Assembly (NCBI GenBank): GCA_000961595.1
Contig: LADO01000030.1
Span: 1 to 42,205 of the forward strand
DNA length: 42,205 bases
Origin: Peptococcaceae bacterium BRH_c4b
Lineage (GTDB): Bacteria > Bacillota > Desulfotomaculia > Desulfotomaculales > Desulfocucumaceae
Direction: 5' to 3'
Every line of letters begins with the position of its first letter. Positions within the stretch are counted from its first letter, which is position 1. Below the pieces are notes generated by a model. That model searched no databases, had not been told where the DNA came from, and saw nothing but the letters and a program-made list of their open reading frames with translations. Positions 6,145 through 15,446 of this stretch are shown here, in pieces. Made by a program: the position numbers and the translations under genes.

Positions 6145-6933
6145 TTATCTGAGCAATACCGCTGCCACCAGGGTAGCTCCGGAAAAGACGAACACACAAT
6201 AATCCCTGGAGTTGTAATGCAACTGCCTCATTTTTGTGCGCCCGGCACCACCCCGATAACAGCGGGCTTCCATAGCCGTGGAAAGTTCCTCTGCCCGCCG
6301 GAAGGCCCCCGAGAACACAGGAACCATCAGAGATATCAGAGCATAAAACTTTTTCTCCAGCCTGGCACCGCTGAATCCCGCACCCCTGGCCTGCTGAGCC
6401 CTGATCACGGTAAAAGCCTCCTCTAGTAGTGCCGGTACAAAGCGGAGGGCAATGGTCATCATCATGGCCATCTCATGCACGGGTATCCCTAACCGCCGTA
6501 ACGGATGGGCCAACTGTTCTATGCCGGCTGTAAGGTTCACCGGGGTAGTGGTCATGATCAGTAAGATACTGGCCAGTATCAGCAACGTTAGCCGTAGCAG
6601 CATCTGCCCCCCCAGCAGCAAACCTTCCCTGGTGACAGTAAGAAAGGCCAGGGTATAAACCGGCTCCCCGGGAGTAAATAATGCCTGCAAGATAAAAGTA
6701 AAAAGCAAAACAAACCAAAGAGCTTTAAGGCCGCGCCATATAAAAACGGGTGAAATACCTGACAGCAGCACTGACAGCAGTAGTACCCCGGTTACCGGCA
6801 CAAAGCCAGCACCCTTGGCTAGGGTAGTGCCAATAATCATAAAAACCATTGACAATATTTTAGTTCGTGGGTCCAGGTTATGCACAAGCGAATTCCCGGG
6901 TATATACTGCCCCACAGTTAATCCATCAAACAA
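6145..6933 (-). CDS. ecfT: Energy-coupling factor transporter transmembrane protein EcfT
   Basis: The 262-residue membrane protein is the scaffold that couples the EcfA ATPases to interchangeable vitamin-binding S components. It has YIPGNSLVHNLDPRTKIL at the N-terminus, four to five hydrophobic segments between about 25 and 130 plus one near the C-terminus, and the two coupling-helix motifs QARGAGF (about 181-187) and MEARCYRGG (about 221-229). The second motif has ARC rather than the textbook ARG. The start is TTG (6933) behind a GAGG site. No S-component gene is nearby, which is typical of group II ECF transporters serving several vitamins. Confidence 0.93.
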   Translation of the reverse strand: MFDGLTVGQYIPGNSLVHNLDPRTKILSMVFMIIGTTLAKGAGFVPVTGVLLLSVLLSGISPVFIWRGLKALWFVLLFTFILQALFTPGEPVYTLAFLTVTREGLLLGGQMLLRLTLLILASILLIMTTTPVNLTAGIEQLAHPLRRLGIPVHEMAMMMTIALRFVPALLEEAFTVIRAQQARGAGFSGARLEKKFYALISLMVPVFSGAFRRAEELSTAMEARCYRGGAGRTKMRQLHYNSRDYCVFVFSGATLVAAVLLR

Positions 6934-6951
6934 GGGAAAAACCTCATTATT

Positions 6952-7201
6952 CAGTAGTCAGTAGTCAGAATTCTTTAATGCCCCGAGAATATGCTTCCAG
7001 CAATTTACTAACCTTTTGCAAAAGAAGTTTTGTTTCGGAAATATTTATTCAGGTATTCGGAATTCAGTAGTCAGACATTCATGCCGCTAACACGGCACCA
7101 TCAGACGATGAAAATTGTATTTTCAGGGCAGGATTCAGAATACTTCGAGACGAAAAACCGTTCTCTCATTCTAACTACTGACTACTGACTACTGACTACT
7201 G
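6952..7201. repeat. Heptamer element B: CAGTAGT arms flanking the ecfT-ecfA2 gap
   Basis: CAGTAGT occurs twice plus a partial copy at 6952-6972, again at about 7065-7077, and its complement ACTACTG occurs four times in tandem at 7174-7201. The outer arms are inverted relative to each other about 200 bases apart. GAATTC follows both left copies. The interior, 6973-7173, has no convincing gene. The right array runs into ecfA2 and supplies its stop codon. Confidence 0.75.
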
Positions 7202-8057
7202 ATTTTTTGCTACGTAGGTAGCTGTTTATTTCTTTCTCCACCCCATCAATGGTCAATCCGTCTGTCTGTAGCGGCACCCCGTTGGTGTTGAGCCTGTGTT
7301 TAAGTTCCGCTGCAAAGGGTACATCCAGTCCAATGGAGCGCAGCCCCGGAGGATCTGCAAAAACCTCCGCCGGCGTCCCCATAAAAAATGGTTTCCCCCT
7401 CTCCAGCACCAGCACACGGTCTGCCATTGAGGCTATATCATCCATATTGTGGGTTATCAGTATCACCGTAATGCTTTCGTCTTGCTTCAGTTTTTTTATC
7501 GTTTTGAAAATCTGTCGCTTGCCGGCGGGATCTATACCGGCCGTGGGTTCATCCAGTACCAGTACACGGGGTCTATTAGCAAGGATTGAGGCCAGTGCCA
7601 CCCTGCGCCTCTGACCGCCGCTTAAAGACCAGGGGGAGCGCTCTCTAACCACTTCAGGATCCAGTCCTACATTTTTGAGAGCATGAGTGACCCTTTGCTC
7701 AATTTCTGCAGGCGTGAGATCCATATTTGAAGGACCAAAAGCAACTTCCTTAAAAACATTTTCCTCAAAAAATTGATATTCCGGGTACTGAAAAACCAGT
7801 CCTACCTGCCGCCACAATTCCCGGCGGTATTTTTTTTGCCTTGTATCCAGCCCGTTGATCAATACCCGGCCCCTGGTAGGAACCAGTAGCCCGTTAAGCA
7901 GCATGGCCAGGGTAGATTTTCCGGAGCCGGTGGGTCCGGCTAAAGCCAGTATTTCCCCTTCGGACACTTCCAGGTTAATATTCTGCAGGGCATGGGTTTC
8001 CAGAGAGGTTCCTTTCAAATAAGCGTGGTGTACATCTTCCATTGTTATAACCGGCAT
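7182..8057 (-). CDS. ecfA2: Energy-coupling factor transporter ATPase EcfA2
   Basis: The 291-residue ABC ATPase has Walker A GPTGSGKST (41-49), the Q-loop glutamine at about 90 in VFQYPEYQFFEENVFKEVAFGP, a signature that distinguishes EcfA2 from EcfA1, the LSGGQRRR signature (145-152), Walker B VLVLDEPTAG (165-174) and the H-loop histidine (about 203). It pairs with EcfA1 and EcfT to energise vitamin uptake. Its start overlaps ecfA1 by 13 bases, indicating translational coupling. The last residues SVVSSQ and the TAG stop are encoded by three copies of the heptad TCAGTAG, so the repeat appears to have replaced or extended the original C-terminus. Confidence 0.94.
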   Translation of the reverse strand: MPVITMEDVHHAYLKGTSLETHALQNINLEVSEGEILALAGPTGSGKSTLAMLLNGLLVPTRGRVLINGLDTRQKKYRRELWRQVGLVFQYPEYQFFEENVFKEVAFGPSNMDLTPAEIEQRVTHALKNVGLDPEVVRERSPWSLSGGQRRRVALASILANRPRVLVLDEPTAGIDPAGKRQIFKTIKKLKQDESITVILITHNMDDIASMADRVLVLERGKPFFMGTPAEVFADPPGLRSIGLDVPFAAELKHRLNTNGVPLQTDGLTIDGVEKEINSYLRSKKSVVSSQ

Positions 8058-8881
8058 ATGCTGTTCACCAATTCATCCAGGGTAAGAATATGTTCCGGAA
8101 CGTCCCACCCGGCCCTTCTCAGCCTGGCTGCCAGCATTACTGCGGGGGCAGGCTCAAGGCCGGCCTCCGCCAGCAGCTCCAAATGGCGGAAAACCTGGCG
8201 CGGGGAATCATCTGCAACAAGAGCACCGCCGGACATCACCCATACCCGGTCGGCCAGCAGCGTCTCTTCCATAAGATGGGTTATCAATACCAGTGCCATG
8301 CCGTATTCCTTTTTTAAACAACCAAGCAGCGACAAAACTTCTTTCCTGCCACCGGGGTCCAGCATAGCCGTGGGCTCATCCAGAACCAGGTAGTCCGGCC
8401 GCATGGCCAGAGCCCCGGCAATGGCCAGACGCTGTTTTTGTCCCCCTGAAAGCAAGTGGGGCGGCTTGTTCCTAAACTCCGACAGGCCAACCGCCGTTAA
8501 GGCTGAATCAACGCGGAGGACTATTTCATCCGGGTCTAGCCCCAGGTTTTCCGGACCAAAGGCTACGTCCTCCTCCACCAAAGCTGCTACCAACTGGTTA
8601 TCCGGGTTTTGAAAAACCATGCCCACATGTTTGCGTATATCCACTGTTTTTTCGGCATCCCGGGTATCGGCGCCGTTTACTAGAACCTTGCCCCGGGATG
8701 GCAACAACAGGGCGTTCATATGCCTTGCCAGGGTGGACTTGCCCGATCCGTTGGCGCCCACAACAGCTATGAATTCGCCCCGTCGTATTACAGCGTTAAT
8801 ATTATTTATAGCCGGACTGTCACCCTCATTATAATAATGAGAGACACCGGCAAAGGATATAAAGTTTGTTGCTTCCTTCAC
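8045..8881 (-). CDS. ecfA1: Energy-coupling factor transporter ATPase EcfA1
   Basis: The 278-residue ABC ATPase carries Walker A GANGSGKST (42-50), VFQNPDNQLVAALVEEDVAFGPEN with the Q-loop at about 91, LSGGQKQR (144-151), Walker B YLVLDEPTAMLDP (164-176) and the switch histidine at about 202. NPDNQ is typical of EcfA1. The GTG start follows the rplQ stop codon without a gap (TAAGTG), so translation is probably coupled to rplQ. This linkage of ecfA genes to the end of the ribosomal superoperon is common in Firmicutes. No alternative start with a better ribosome binding site was found. Confidence 0.93.
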   Translation of the reverse strand: MKEATNFISFAGVSHYYNEGDSPAINNINAVIRRGEFIAVVGANGSGKSTLARHMNALLLPSRGKVLVNGADTRDAEKTVDIRKHVGMVFQNPDNQLVAALVEEDVAFGPENLGLDPDEIVLRVDSALTAVGLSEFRNKPPHLLSGGQKQRLAIAGALAMRPDYLVLDEPTAMLDPGGRKEVLSLLGCLKKEYGMALVLITHLMEETLLADRVWVMSGGALVADDSPRQVFRHLELLAEAGLEPAPAVMLAARLRRAGWDVPEHILTLDELVNSICRL

Positions 8882-9220
8882 TTACACCAGTTCCAGTATT
8901 ACCATGGGTGCGGCATCGCCCCGCCTGTGGCCTACCTTGACGATCCTGGTGTATCCACCTGGCCTGTCAGCATATATGGGGCCAACCTTGTCAAAAAGAT
9001 CACGCACAACTTCTTCGTCATACATATAAGCCAGCGCCTGCCGACGGGCGGCCAGATCTCCCCGCTTGGCCAAGGTGACCATTTTTTCAGCTATGCTTTT
9101 TACTTCTTTAGCCCGGGTTTCGGTGGTCTGAATACGCTTTTCCTTGATCAGCGATGTAACCAAATTTCGCAGCATGGCATTTCGGTGACCGGTATTCAAT
9201 CCTAATTTTTGATAGCCCAC
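8882..9220 (-). CDS. rplQ: 50S ribosomal protein L17
   Basis: The 112-residue protein begins [20 protein letters not shown] and contains [17 protein letters not shown] and the C-terminal tract [18 protein letters not shown], all standard for L17. The GTG start follows a GGGGGG ribosome binding site by about seven bases. It is the last ribosomal gene of the superoperon, 13 bases after rpoA, and abuts ecfA1. Confidence 0.97.
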   Translation of the reverse strand: MGYQKLGLNTGHRNAMLRNLVTSLIKEKRIQTTETRAKEVKSIAEKMVTLAKRGDLAARRQALAYMYDEEVVRDLFDKVGPIYADRPGGYTRIVKVGHRRGDAAPMVILELV

Positions 9221-9233
9221 CGTTTTTCCCCCC

Positions 9234-10181
9234 TTAATCGTCGTCTTTTCTAAGAGAAAGTCCTAATTCGTTAAGTTTTTGTATTACCTCTTCCAGGGAT
9301 TTTTTACCCAGGTTACGTACTTTCATCATATCTTCCTCGTTACGCTGGGTCAGTTCTTCCACGCTGTTTATGCCGGCTCGTTTCAGGCAGTTATAGGAGC
9401 GTACGGACAAATCCAGTTCCTCAATGGTCATTTCCATTATTTTGTCCTTTTGCTCTTCTTCTTTTTCCACCATTATTTCCACATCGTTAATTGTTTCAGT
9501 TAAACCGATAAATAAACGCAGATGCTCACCCATTATCTTGGCGGAAAGACTCACGGCCTCATCAGGATTGATACTGCCGTCCGTCCACACCTCCAGCGTA
9601 AGCTTATCGTAATCGGTACGCTGGCCCACCCGGGTATTCTCCACTGTATAATTCACCCTGCGTACAGGGGTGTACACAGAGTCTACGGGTATGACACCAA
9701 TAATGTGCTCACCCTTTTTATTGCGCTCCGCCGTCACGTAACCCCTTCCCTTGGAAATGGCCATTTCCATAAAAAGACGGCCATTGGAAGCAAGGGTGGC
9801 GATATGCAAATCGGGGTTTAATATATCCACGTCCGCATCACCGATGATATCCCCAGCTGTTACCGCACCCTCGCCCTTGGCTTCAATACGCAGTAACTTT
9901 TCCTCATCGGAATACATTTTCAGACATAATCCCTTGAGGTTCAGGATAATATCAGTAACATCCTCCTGTACTCCGGGAACAGTTGAAAATTCGTGTAATA
10001 CCCCTTCAATTTTCACCGAAGTCACGGCAGCGCCGGGAAGAGAAGAAAGCAGAATCCTCCGGAGGGAATTCCCCAGGGTTATGCCGTATCCCCTTTCCAG
10101 CGGTTCCACTACAAACTTGGCGTAGGTATTGTCCTCATTGGTTTCAATGCACTCTATCTTGGGTTTCTCGATTTCCAACAT
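9234..10181 (-). CDS. rpoA: DNA-directed RNA polymerase subunit alpha
   Basis: The 315-residue product has the assembly domain (about 1-230, with [20 protein letters not shown] and [15 protein letters not shown]) and, after an acidic linker ([10 protein letters not shown]), the C-terminal domain (about 248-315, with [22 protein letters not shown] and [12 protein letters not shown]), which contacts UP elements and activators. The alpha dimer nucleates polymerase assembly. Its place between rpsD and rplQ is the classical alpha-operon order. The spacer before it, 10182-10397, is unusually long for this cluster. Confidence 0.98.
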   Translation of the reverse strand: MLEIEKPKIECIETNEDNTYAKFVVEPLERGYGITLGNSLRRILLSSLPGAAVTSVKIEGVLHEFSTVPGVQEDVTDIILNLKGLCLKMYSDEEKLLRIEAKGEGAVTAGDIIGDADVDILNPDLHIATLASNGRLFMEMAISKGRGYVTAERNKKGEHIIGVIPVDSVYTPVRRVNYTVENTRVGQRTDYDKLTLEVWTDGSINPDEAVSLSAKIMGEHLRLFIGLTETINDVEIMVEKEEEQKDKIMEMTIEELDLSVRSYNCLKRAGINSVEELTQRNEEDMMKVRNLGKKSLEEVIQKLNELGLSLRKDDD

Positions 10182-10239
10182 ACTAATGGTACCCTCCCAG
10201 AATAGTCGTCGGTCCTAAGACTTCAGACATGAGAATCTC

Positions 10240-10265
10240 GGGGCTCCGGGCAACAAAAAAGCCCC
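10240..10265 (-). other. Hairpin in the rpsD-rpoA spacer
   Basis: GGGGCT (10240-10245) pairs with AGCCCC (10260-10265). On the minus strand the stem is AGGGGCT...AGCCCCG with TTTTTT inside the loop. It lies in a 216-base spacer with no ORF of its own. It could be half of a terminator/antiterminator switch or a processing site. Upstream, 10203-10226 has weak GTCCTAA/GACTTCA/GACATGA heptad traces. Confidence 0.35.
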
Positions 10266-10397
10266 TCGCCGCCCCATTTCCAGCACCGGCGCCGCCACGT
10301 CAAGTTGTTCGGGAACGAAACTGCATGATTTTGCAATATAACACGTGGTGCCATAGCAGCGCCTTGCAGATCCGCCGCCATTCCATCAAAAAGGGGA

Positions 10398-11027
10398 CTA
10401 CCTTGAATACAGCTCCACAATTAGGTGTTCCTGTACAGGGACATCAATCTGCTCCCTGGCCGGAAGCGCTACCATACGCCCCCTGGTCTGGGCCGGTTCA
10501 TATTCAAGCCATGCCGGGGATGTCCTGTCAGCCGCCCGTTCGGTCAATTCTTTGATCCGGGGGGATTCTTTGCTTTTTTCCCGGACTTCGATTACATCAC
10601 CAACACTTACCAAAAATGATGGTATGTTAACCTTGCGGCCATTTACAGCAAAGTGGCCATGTCTCACCAATTGCCGGGCTTCAACCCTGGAAGCGCCCAA
10701 CCCCAGGCGGTAAACAACATTATCCAGCCTTCTCTCCAGCATTCGGAGCAGGTTTTCACCTGTTATGCCCTGCTGACGCTCGGCCTTTGTAAAATAACCA
10801 CGAAACTGGTTTTCCAGAACGCCGTAAATACGGCGAGTTTTCTGCTTTTCCCTCAACTGTATGCCATACTCGCTAACTTTTTTGCCGCGTGCTTGCCCGT
10901 GCGCACCGGGAGCGTAACTTTTACGATCCACCGCGCATTTTCCGGAATAGCACCTGTCCCCTTTGAGGTAAAGCTTTATGCCTTCCCGGCGGCAGAGCCT
11001 GCACTGTGGTCCGGTATACCTGGCCAT
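10398..11027 (-). CDS. rpsD: 30S ribosomal protein S4
   Basis: The 209-residue protein begins [16 protein letters not shown] and has the S4 RNA-binding domain around 98-165 ([41 protein letters not shown]). Four cysteines, C9, C12, C26 and C31, form a CX2C-X13-CX4C pair, the zinc-binding form of S4. S4 is a primary 16S-binding protein and in many bacteria the repressor of the alpha operon. It lies 17 bases after rpsK. Confidence 0.97.
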   Translation of the reverse strand: MARYTGPQCRLCRREGIKLYLKGDRCYSGKCAVDRKSYAPGAHGQARGKKVSEYGIQLREKQKTRRIYGVLENQFRGYFTKAERQQGITGENLLRMLERRLDNVVYRLGLGASRVEARQLVRHGHFAVNGRKVNIPSFLVSVGDVIEVREKSKESPRIKELTERAADRTSPAWLEYEPAQTRGRMVALPAREQIDVPVQEHLIVELYSR

Positions 11028-11044
11028 TAAGCTATCAATCCTCC

Positions 11045-11434
11045 TTATACTCTCCGGCGCTTGGGCGGCCGGCAGCCATTATGCGGAATAGGTGTCACAT
11101 CTTTAATCAGGTTTACTTCCAGGCCTGCAGCCTGCAATGAACGGATGGCAGCCTCCCGGCCGGCCCCCGGTCCCTTGACCATTACCTCTACTTCTTTCAT
11201 GCCGTGTTCCATGGCCTCTTTAGCAGCCTGTTCAGCAGCCATCTGGGCTGCGAAAGGTGTACTCTTTCTGGAACCTTTAAATCCCACCTGTCCGGCGCTG
11301 GCCCAGGATATAGCGTTACCCTTGACATCAGTAATGGTAACGATGGTATTGTTAAAGGTGGATTTGATATGGGCCACCCCACGGTCAATATTTTTTCTTT
11401 CACGCCTTTTGGTACGGACGGCGCGACGTGCCAT
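11045..11434 (-). CDS. rpsK: 30S ribosomal protein S11
   Basis: The 129-residue protein has the S11 core: [59 protein letters not shown] and the C-terminal [19 protein letters not shown]11 sits on the platform of the small subunit near the mRNA exit. It follows rpsM after a 102-base spacer. Confidence 0.97.
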   Translation of the reverse strand: MARRAVRTKRRERKNIDRGVAHIKSTFNNTIVTITDVKGNAISWASAGQVGFKGSRKSTPFAAQMAAEQAAKEAMEHGMKEVEVMVKGPGAGREAAIRSLQAAGLEVNLIKDVTPIPHNGCRPPKRRRV

Positions 11435-11536
11435 TCTCTAACCTCCCTACATCCGGGTTTTTCAACCCCAATAGTTTTTTTAATACCCCCCGGCACCGCA
11501 TATTTATCGGCAATACCGGTCTTTTGGGAACAATAA

Positions 11537-11908
11537 CTATTTCTTGCGACGCACGCCCACTGTCTTCTTGGGACCTTTACGGGTACGCGCATTGGTTTTG
11601 GTGCGCTGGCCCCGGACGGGAAGTCCCCGGCGGTGCCTTAAGCCCCTATAGCAACCGATTTCAATCAACCGTTTAATATTCAGGGCTATCTCCCGGCGCA
11701 AATCACCTTCAACTTTGTGATTCTTTTCAATGGCATCCCTGAGCCTGTTTATTTCTTCCTCTGTCAGGTTGCGCATTCTGGTGTCGGGATTGATTCCTGT
11801 CTGTTCCAGTATCTTTTTTGATGTGGACCTGCCAATGCCATAAATATACGTCAGAGCAATTTCCACCCGCTTATCCCGGGGCAGATCAGCCCCTGCGATA
11901 CGTGCCAT
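11537..11908 (-). CDS. rpsM: 30S ribosomal protein S13
   Basis: The 123-residue protein shows [20 protein letters not shown], the helix-two-turn-helix region [17 protein letters not shown], and the basic tail [20 protein letters not shown] ending in KK, which reaches towards the P-site tRNA. It is the first gene of the alpha-operon block after rpmJ, in the usual infA-rpmJ-rpsM-rpsK order. Confidence 0.97.
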   Translation of the reverse strand: MARIAGADLPRDKRVEIALTYIYGIGRSTSKKILEQTGINPDTRMRNLTEEEINRLRDAIEKNHKVEGDLRREIALNIKRLIEIGCYRGLRHRRGLPVRGQRTKTNARTRKGPKKTVGVRRKK

Positions 11909-11988
11909 GTATCAGATTACACCTCCCATATTTCTCTTTGTTGCACTTCCGTTTAAGCATCCACGGATACCAAGGGTGGTACTTTCAA

Positions 11989-12102
11989 TTATCCCTGTCT
12001 TTGCTTATGTTTGGGATTCTCGCAAATTACCATGACCTTGCCTTCGCGTTTGATAATCTTACATTTCTCACAAATTGGTTTTACCGAAGACCGTACTTTC
12101 AT
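11989..12102 (-). CDS. rpmJ: 50S ribosomal protein L36
   Basis: A 37-residue ORF read directly from the sequence: it begins [20 protein letters not shown] and ends KHKQRQG. The zinc ribbon is complete (C11, C14, C27, H32), so this is the zinc-binding form. The ATG at 12102 follows AGGGGG. It lies between infA and rpsM, its conserved place. Confidence 0.97.
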   Translation of the reverse strand: MKVRSSVKPICEKCKIIKREGKVMVICENPKHKQRQG

Positions 12103-12165
12103 TATTTAAGCCCCCTTTTAGGCTAAAAACCTGATTACAATAAAGAGTTTTACTACTTAGGTGTT

Positions 12166-12384
12166 TTATTTGTAACGGTATACTATTCTGCCCCGGGTCA
12201 AATCATAAGGCGATAACTCCACCATAACCCTGTCCCCGGATAATATGCGAATAAAGTTCATCCGAATTTTCCCGGAAACATGGGCCAGCACTTTATGCCC
12301 GTTTTGAAGTTCAACCCGAAACATGGCGTTTGGCAACGGCTCAATTACGGTACCCTCTACTTCTATAACATCCTGCTTTGACAT
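12166..12384 (-). CDS. infA: Translation initiation factor IF-1
   Basis: The 72-residue protein is a single OB-fold: [42 protein letters not shown], and [21 protein letters not shown], at the standard length for IF-1. It binds the 30S A site during initiation. It lies between the KOW gene and rpmJ. Confidence 0.97.
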   Translation of the reverse strand: MSKQDVIEVEGTVIEPLPNAMFRVELQNGHKVLAHVSGKIRMNFIRILSGDRVMVELSPYDLTRGRIVYRYK

Positions 12385-12419
12385 TAGGAATAAGCCAACC
12401 TCCTTATTACGGGGTACTA

Positions 12420-12698
12420 TTATCCTTCAACATTGAGCATCCCTTTTAAAGCCTTCCGGACATCCAGGTCGGTAATCTTGCGACCGGATTTGATTTTTTC
12501 CGAAAACTCAGCATCGATTTGCGGCAACGGACTAAGATGTTTGATATTTTTTTTCTTAGGACCGGCTACTTTGCGGTATTCACCGTCTGCCACCAGATAC
12601 ATATTATTAACCGTCTTATCCAGAACCAGATAATATTTCCCCCGGTCACGTCCGGACACCGACACTACCAGTTGACCGGGTACTAAATGTTCTTCCAA
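12420..12698 (-). CDS. KOW-domain RNA-binding protein (L14e-like)
   Basis: The 92-residue product starts with a KOW-type SH3-like barrel ([22 protein letters not shown], about residues 5-26; then [18 protein letters not shown]) and ends in a helical segment ([17 protein letters not shown]). Small proteins of this type, similar to archaeal/eukaryotic L14e, lie between map and infA in many Clostridia; their function is not established, though RNA or ribosome binding is likely. An ORF extension to TTG 12743 exists, but a GGGAGGTG site six bases before the TTG at 12698 makes that the better start. Confidence 0.85.
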   Translation of the reverse strand: MEEHLVPGQLVVSVSGRDRGKYYLVLDKTVNNMYLVADGEYRKVAGPKKKNIKHLSPLPQIDAEFSEKIKSGRKITDLDVRKALKGMLNVEG

Positions 12699-12774
12699 AC
12701 CGGACACCTCCCGCGGCGGGGAACTTTGCCTGATCCCCAGCAAGCAGATTCGGATACCCCGTTCCTTGCTTTGG

Positions 12775-13521
12775 CTAAAGCCTGGTCAGTATTTCCGGCT
12801 CATGCGCGGTGATGGCAATGGTATGTTCAAAGTGAGCCGATAATTTCAAATCCCTGGTTACTACAGTCCAGTTATCCGGAAGAGTTCTTACCTCATGAGT
12901 GCCCATATTAACCATTGGCTCGATGGCTAATGTCATCCCAGCCTTTAGTCTGGGTCCCCGACCGGGCCGGCCGAAGTTGGGTACCTGTGGTTCTTCGTGC
13001 ATGCTGCTGCCAATGCCGTGCCCCACATAATCACGTACGACGGAGAAACCACTGGACTCAACGTATTTTTGAACGGTATGGGAAATATCCGAAAGCCTGT
13101 TTCCGTCCACGGCCTTTTCAATACCTGTGTACAGTGCACTTTCGGTAACCTCCAGCAGTTTCGCTGCCCCGGCAGTAATCTCACCTACAGGCAGCGTTAC
13201 AGCACTATCACCAAAATAACCATTTATTTCCGACCCTATATCAATACTAATAATATCACCATTTTCCAGAACCCTTAAACCGGGAATCCCGTGAACCACC
13301 TGCTCGTTGGGCGATACGCAAATGGTGGCCGGAAAGCCGTACAAACCTTTAAAAGCCGGCCTGGCACCCTTGGCCAAAATAAAATCTTCTGCCAGGCGAT
13401 CCAGTTCGGCAGTAGTAATGCCGGGTTTAACCGCTTTGGCAAGTTCCTGGTGAGCCCCGGCCACCACTCTTCCGGCATCCCGCATATAGACCAGTTCTTT
13501 TTCAGATTTCAAGGTTATCAT
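12775..13521 (-). CDS. map: Methionine aminopeptidase, type I
   Basis: The 248-residue product removes the initiator methionine from new proteins. All five metal ligands are present: D94 (SIDIG), D105 (GYFGDSAVT), H168 (YVGHGIG), E201 (LAIEPM) and E232 (AHFEHTIAI), together with the substrate-contacting histidines H78 and H175. An ATG at 13527 is in frame; 13521 has better spacing from the GC-rich binding site and gives the family N-terminus. It follows secY by only 14 bases; adk, often located between the two, is missing. Confidence 0.96.
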   Translation of the reverse strand: MITLKSEKELVYMRDAGRVVAGAHQELAKAVKPGITTAELDRLAEDFILAKGARPAFKGLYGFPATICVSPNEQVVHGIPGLRVLENGDIISIDIGSEINGYFGDSAVTLPVGEITAGAAKLLEVTESALYTGIEKAVDGNRLSDISHTVQKYVESSGFSVVRDYVGHGIGSSMHEEPQVPNFGRPGRGPRLKAGMTLAIEPMVNMGTHEVRTLPDNWTVVTRDLKLSAHFEHTIAITAHEPEILTRL

Positions 13522-13535
13522 GAGCATTACCCGCC

Positions 13536-14795
13536 CTATTTAATGAAGCCCTGATAGCTCCGCATAAGCATATGGGATTCCACCTGTTTCATGGTATCCA
13601 GTGCGACACCCACTGCTATAAGCAGGGCAGTGCCACCGAAAGATATATTGGGAATTTTGGTGGCAGCCATTACAAAGTTCGGCAAAATGGCAATCAGCGC
13701 CAGAAAAACCGCACCAGCCAGGGTAATCCTGCCCAACACACGGCTGATATATTCAGCCGTAGGCCTGCCGGGTCTTATGCCAGGTATGAAGCCGCCATAT
13801 TTTTTAATGTTGTCTGATACATCCACCGGGTTCATGATTATCGCCGTGTAGAAATAGGTAAAGCCTATAATCAGCAGCGCGTAGAAAAGCGCGTTCAGCG
13901 GTTGTCCCCAGCTGAAAACAGCTAGATACCATTCAGCCACCATGTTGCCGGTAAACCAACGTGCGATTTGCTCCGGGAACATTAATATGGATGATGCAAA
14001 AATAATTGGTATAACTCCAGCCTGATTCACCCTTAAGGGCAGGTGCGTGGACTGTCCGCCATACACCCTGCGACCCACCACCCGTTTGGCGTATTGCACC
14101 GGGATTCGTCGCTGTCCCTGCTGTACGATGACTATGGCTGCTATTACGATGGCTGCAATAACTAACAGTAAAATTACACTGAATACGTTAATGGTACCTG
14201 CCTTCAAATATTCGATTATGCTGAAGGAGGCACTGGGCAGCCTGGAAACGATACCGGCAAATATGATCAATGAAATCCCGTTGCCAATACCCTTTTCCGT
14301 GATCTGCTCACCAATCCACATCAGTAGTGTGGTACCGGCGGTAATGGTCATGGCGACCATCAGGTAGTTCCAAACAGATGGTGCATATAGCGCACTCTTA
14401 AGTGCCACACTGGTACCCAAACCCTGAATAAAGGCCAGCACTACTGTAAGGTAACGGGTATACTGGGTAATTTGTTTGCGGCCTTCTTCACCTTCCTTAG
14501 CCAGTCTCTCCAGTTTGGGTATAACCACCGTAAGTAGCTGCATAATGATGGAGGCGTTAATATACGGGGTAATACTCATGGCAAAAATGGAAAACCTTTT
14601 AAACGAACCACCGGATATTACATCGAAAAAACCAAATAGTGCGTTGCTGTTAACTAAATCAGCAAACACATCACTGTTTACGCCGGGTGTCGGGATATGA
14701 GCCCCCAGCCTGAATATGAAAATCATGGCCAGGGTGAAGGTTATTTTGCGCCTGAGTTCGTCTATTTTCAGGGCATTTTTTAAAGTATCCAGCAT
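13536..14795 (-). CDS. secY: Protein translocase subunit SecY
   Basis: The 419-residue protein is the pore subunit of the Sec translocon, with ten predicted membrane helices. Recognisable parts are [12 protein letters not shown], the plug region GLFD-like segment ([22 protein letters not shown]), [29 protein letters not shown] in the large cytoplasmic loop, and [20 protein letters not shown]. The start codon is one base after the rplO stop codon, so the two are translationally coupled as is usual for the spc operon. SecE is encoded in this window too (40562-40891). Confidence 0.97.
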   Translation of the reverse strand: MLDTLKNALKIDELRRKITFTLAMIFIFRLGAHIPTPGVNSDVFADLVNSNALFGFFDVISGGSFKRFSIFAMSITPYINASIIMQLLTVVIPKLERLAKEGEEGRKQITQYTRYLTVVLAFIQGLGTSVALKSALYAPSVWNYLMVAMTITAGTTLLMWIGEQITEKGIGNGISLIIFAGIVSRLPSASFSIIEYLKAGTINVFSVILLLVIAAIVIAAIVIVQQGQRRIPVQYAKRVVGRRVYGGQSTHLPLRVNQAGVIPIIFASSILMFPEQIARWFTGNMVAEWYLAVFSWGQPLNALFYALLIIGFTYFYTAIIMNPVDVSDNIKKYGGFIPGIRPGRPTAEYISRVLGRITLAGAVFLALIAILPNFVMAATKIPNISFGGTALLIAVGVALDTMKQVESHMLMRSYQGFIK

Positions 14796-14796
14796 G

Positions 14797-15243
14797 TTAA
14801 ATCACCTCAGTTTTACCACCGGCAGACGCAATCTTTTCCGCCGCCGATTTACTGAAGGCGTTGGCCTGTACCGTCAGGGCCCTGGTCAGTTCGCCGTTGC
14901 CTAGTATTTTGACACCGTCCCCAACTTTTTTGATTAAACCTGCTTCCAGCATGGTTTCCGGCGTTACCACCGCGCCGGCTTCAAAACGGTTTAATGCGTC
15001 TAGATTTACGGCAATTATTTCTTTTTTAAACATGGCATTGGTGAAACCACGTTTGGGCATCCGCCTTTGCAGGGGCATTTGCCCGCCTTCAAATCCGGGG
15101 CGCACACCCCCGCCTGAGCGGGCATTCTGTCCTTTATGTCCCTTACCCGCGGTCTTCCCCAGGCCCGATCCTATGCCCTGCCCTTTCCGGGTGGGTTTCT
15201 TACGGGCGCCCCGGTTAGGCTGCAAATCATTCAACTGGACCAC
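14797..15243 (-). CDS. rplO: 50S ribosomal protein L15
   Basis: The 148-residue protein has [20 protein letters not shown], the glycine-rich [20 protein letters not shown] and [18 protein letters not shown], all typical of L15. The ORF extends to a GTG at 15252 that is part of the AAGGAGGTG binding site; the GTG at 15243, eight bases beyond GGAGG, is chosen. It lies between rpmD and secY. Confidence 0.95.
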   Translation of the reverse strand: MVQLNDLQPNRGARKKPTRKGQGIGSGLGKTAGKGHKGQNARSGGGVRPGFEGGQMPLQRRMPKRGFTNAMFKKEIIAVNLDALNRFEAGAVVTPETMLEAGLIKKVGDGVKILGNGELTRALTVQANAFSKSAAEKIASAGGKTEVI

Positions 15244-15256
15244 TGGCTGCACCTCC

Positions 15257-15436
15257 TTATACTTCCTCCACCCTTAACAGGTGGGACACCTTGTTAACCA
15301 TTCCTCTTATCTGAGGGTTATCCTCCTGCACCACGGAGCTGTTTAACTTTCTCAACCCCAGCGTACGGACCGTTACCCTTTGATTCTCGGGTTTTCCGAT
15401 CAAGCTCCTGACCAGGGTAATTTTTAATTTTGCCAC
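15257..15436 (-). CDS. rpmD: 50S ribosomal protein L30
   Basis: The 59-residue protein ([20 protein letters not shown] at the start, [21 protein letters not shown] at the end) is the short bacterial form. The reading frame extends to 15454 inside rpsE, but the GTG at 15436 has an AGGGGTGA binding site five bases upstream and gives the family start. It lies 10 bases after rpsE. Confidence 0.95.
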   Translation of the reverse strand: MAKLKITLVRSLIGKPENQRVTVRTLGLRKLNSSVVQEDNPQIRGMVNKVSHLLRVEEV

Positions 15437-15446
15437 ATTATCACCC

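Noticed and set aside
6973-7173. A small gene within the CAGTAGT-flanked block
   Set aside because: Short open frames exist on both strands, but none has a ribosome binding site or a recognisable product.
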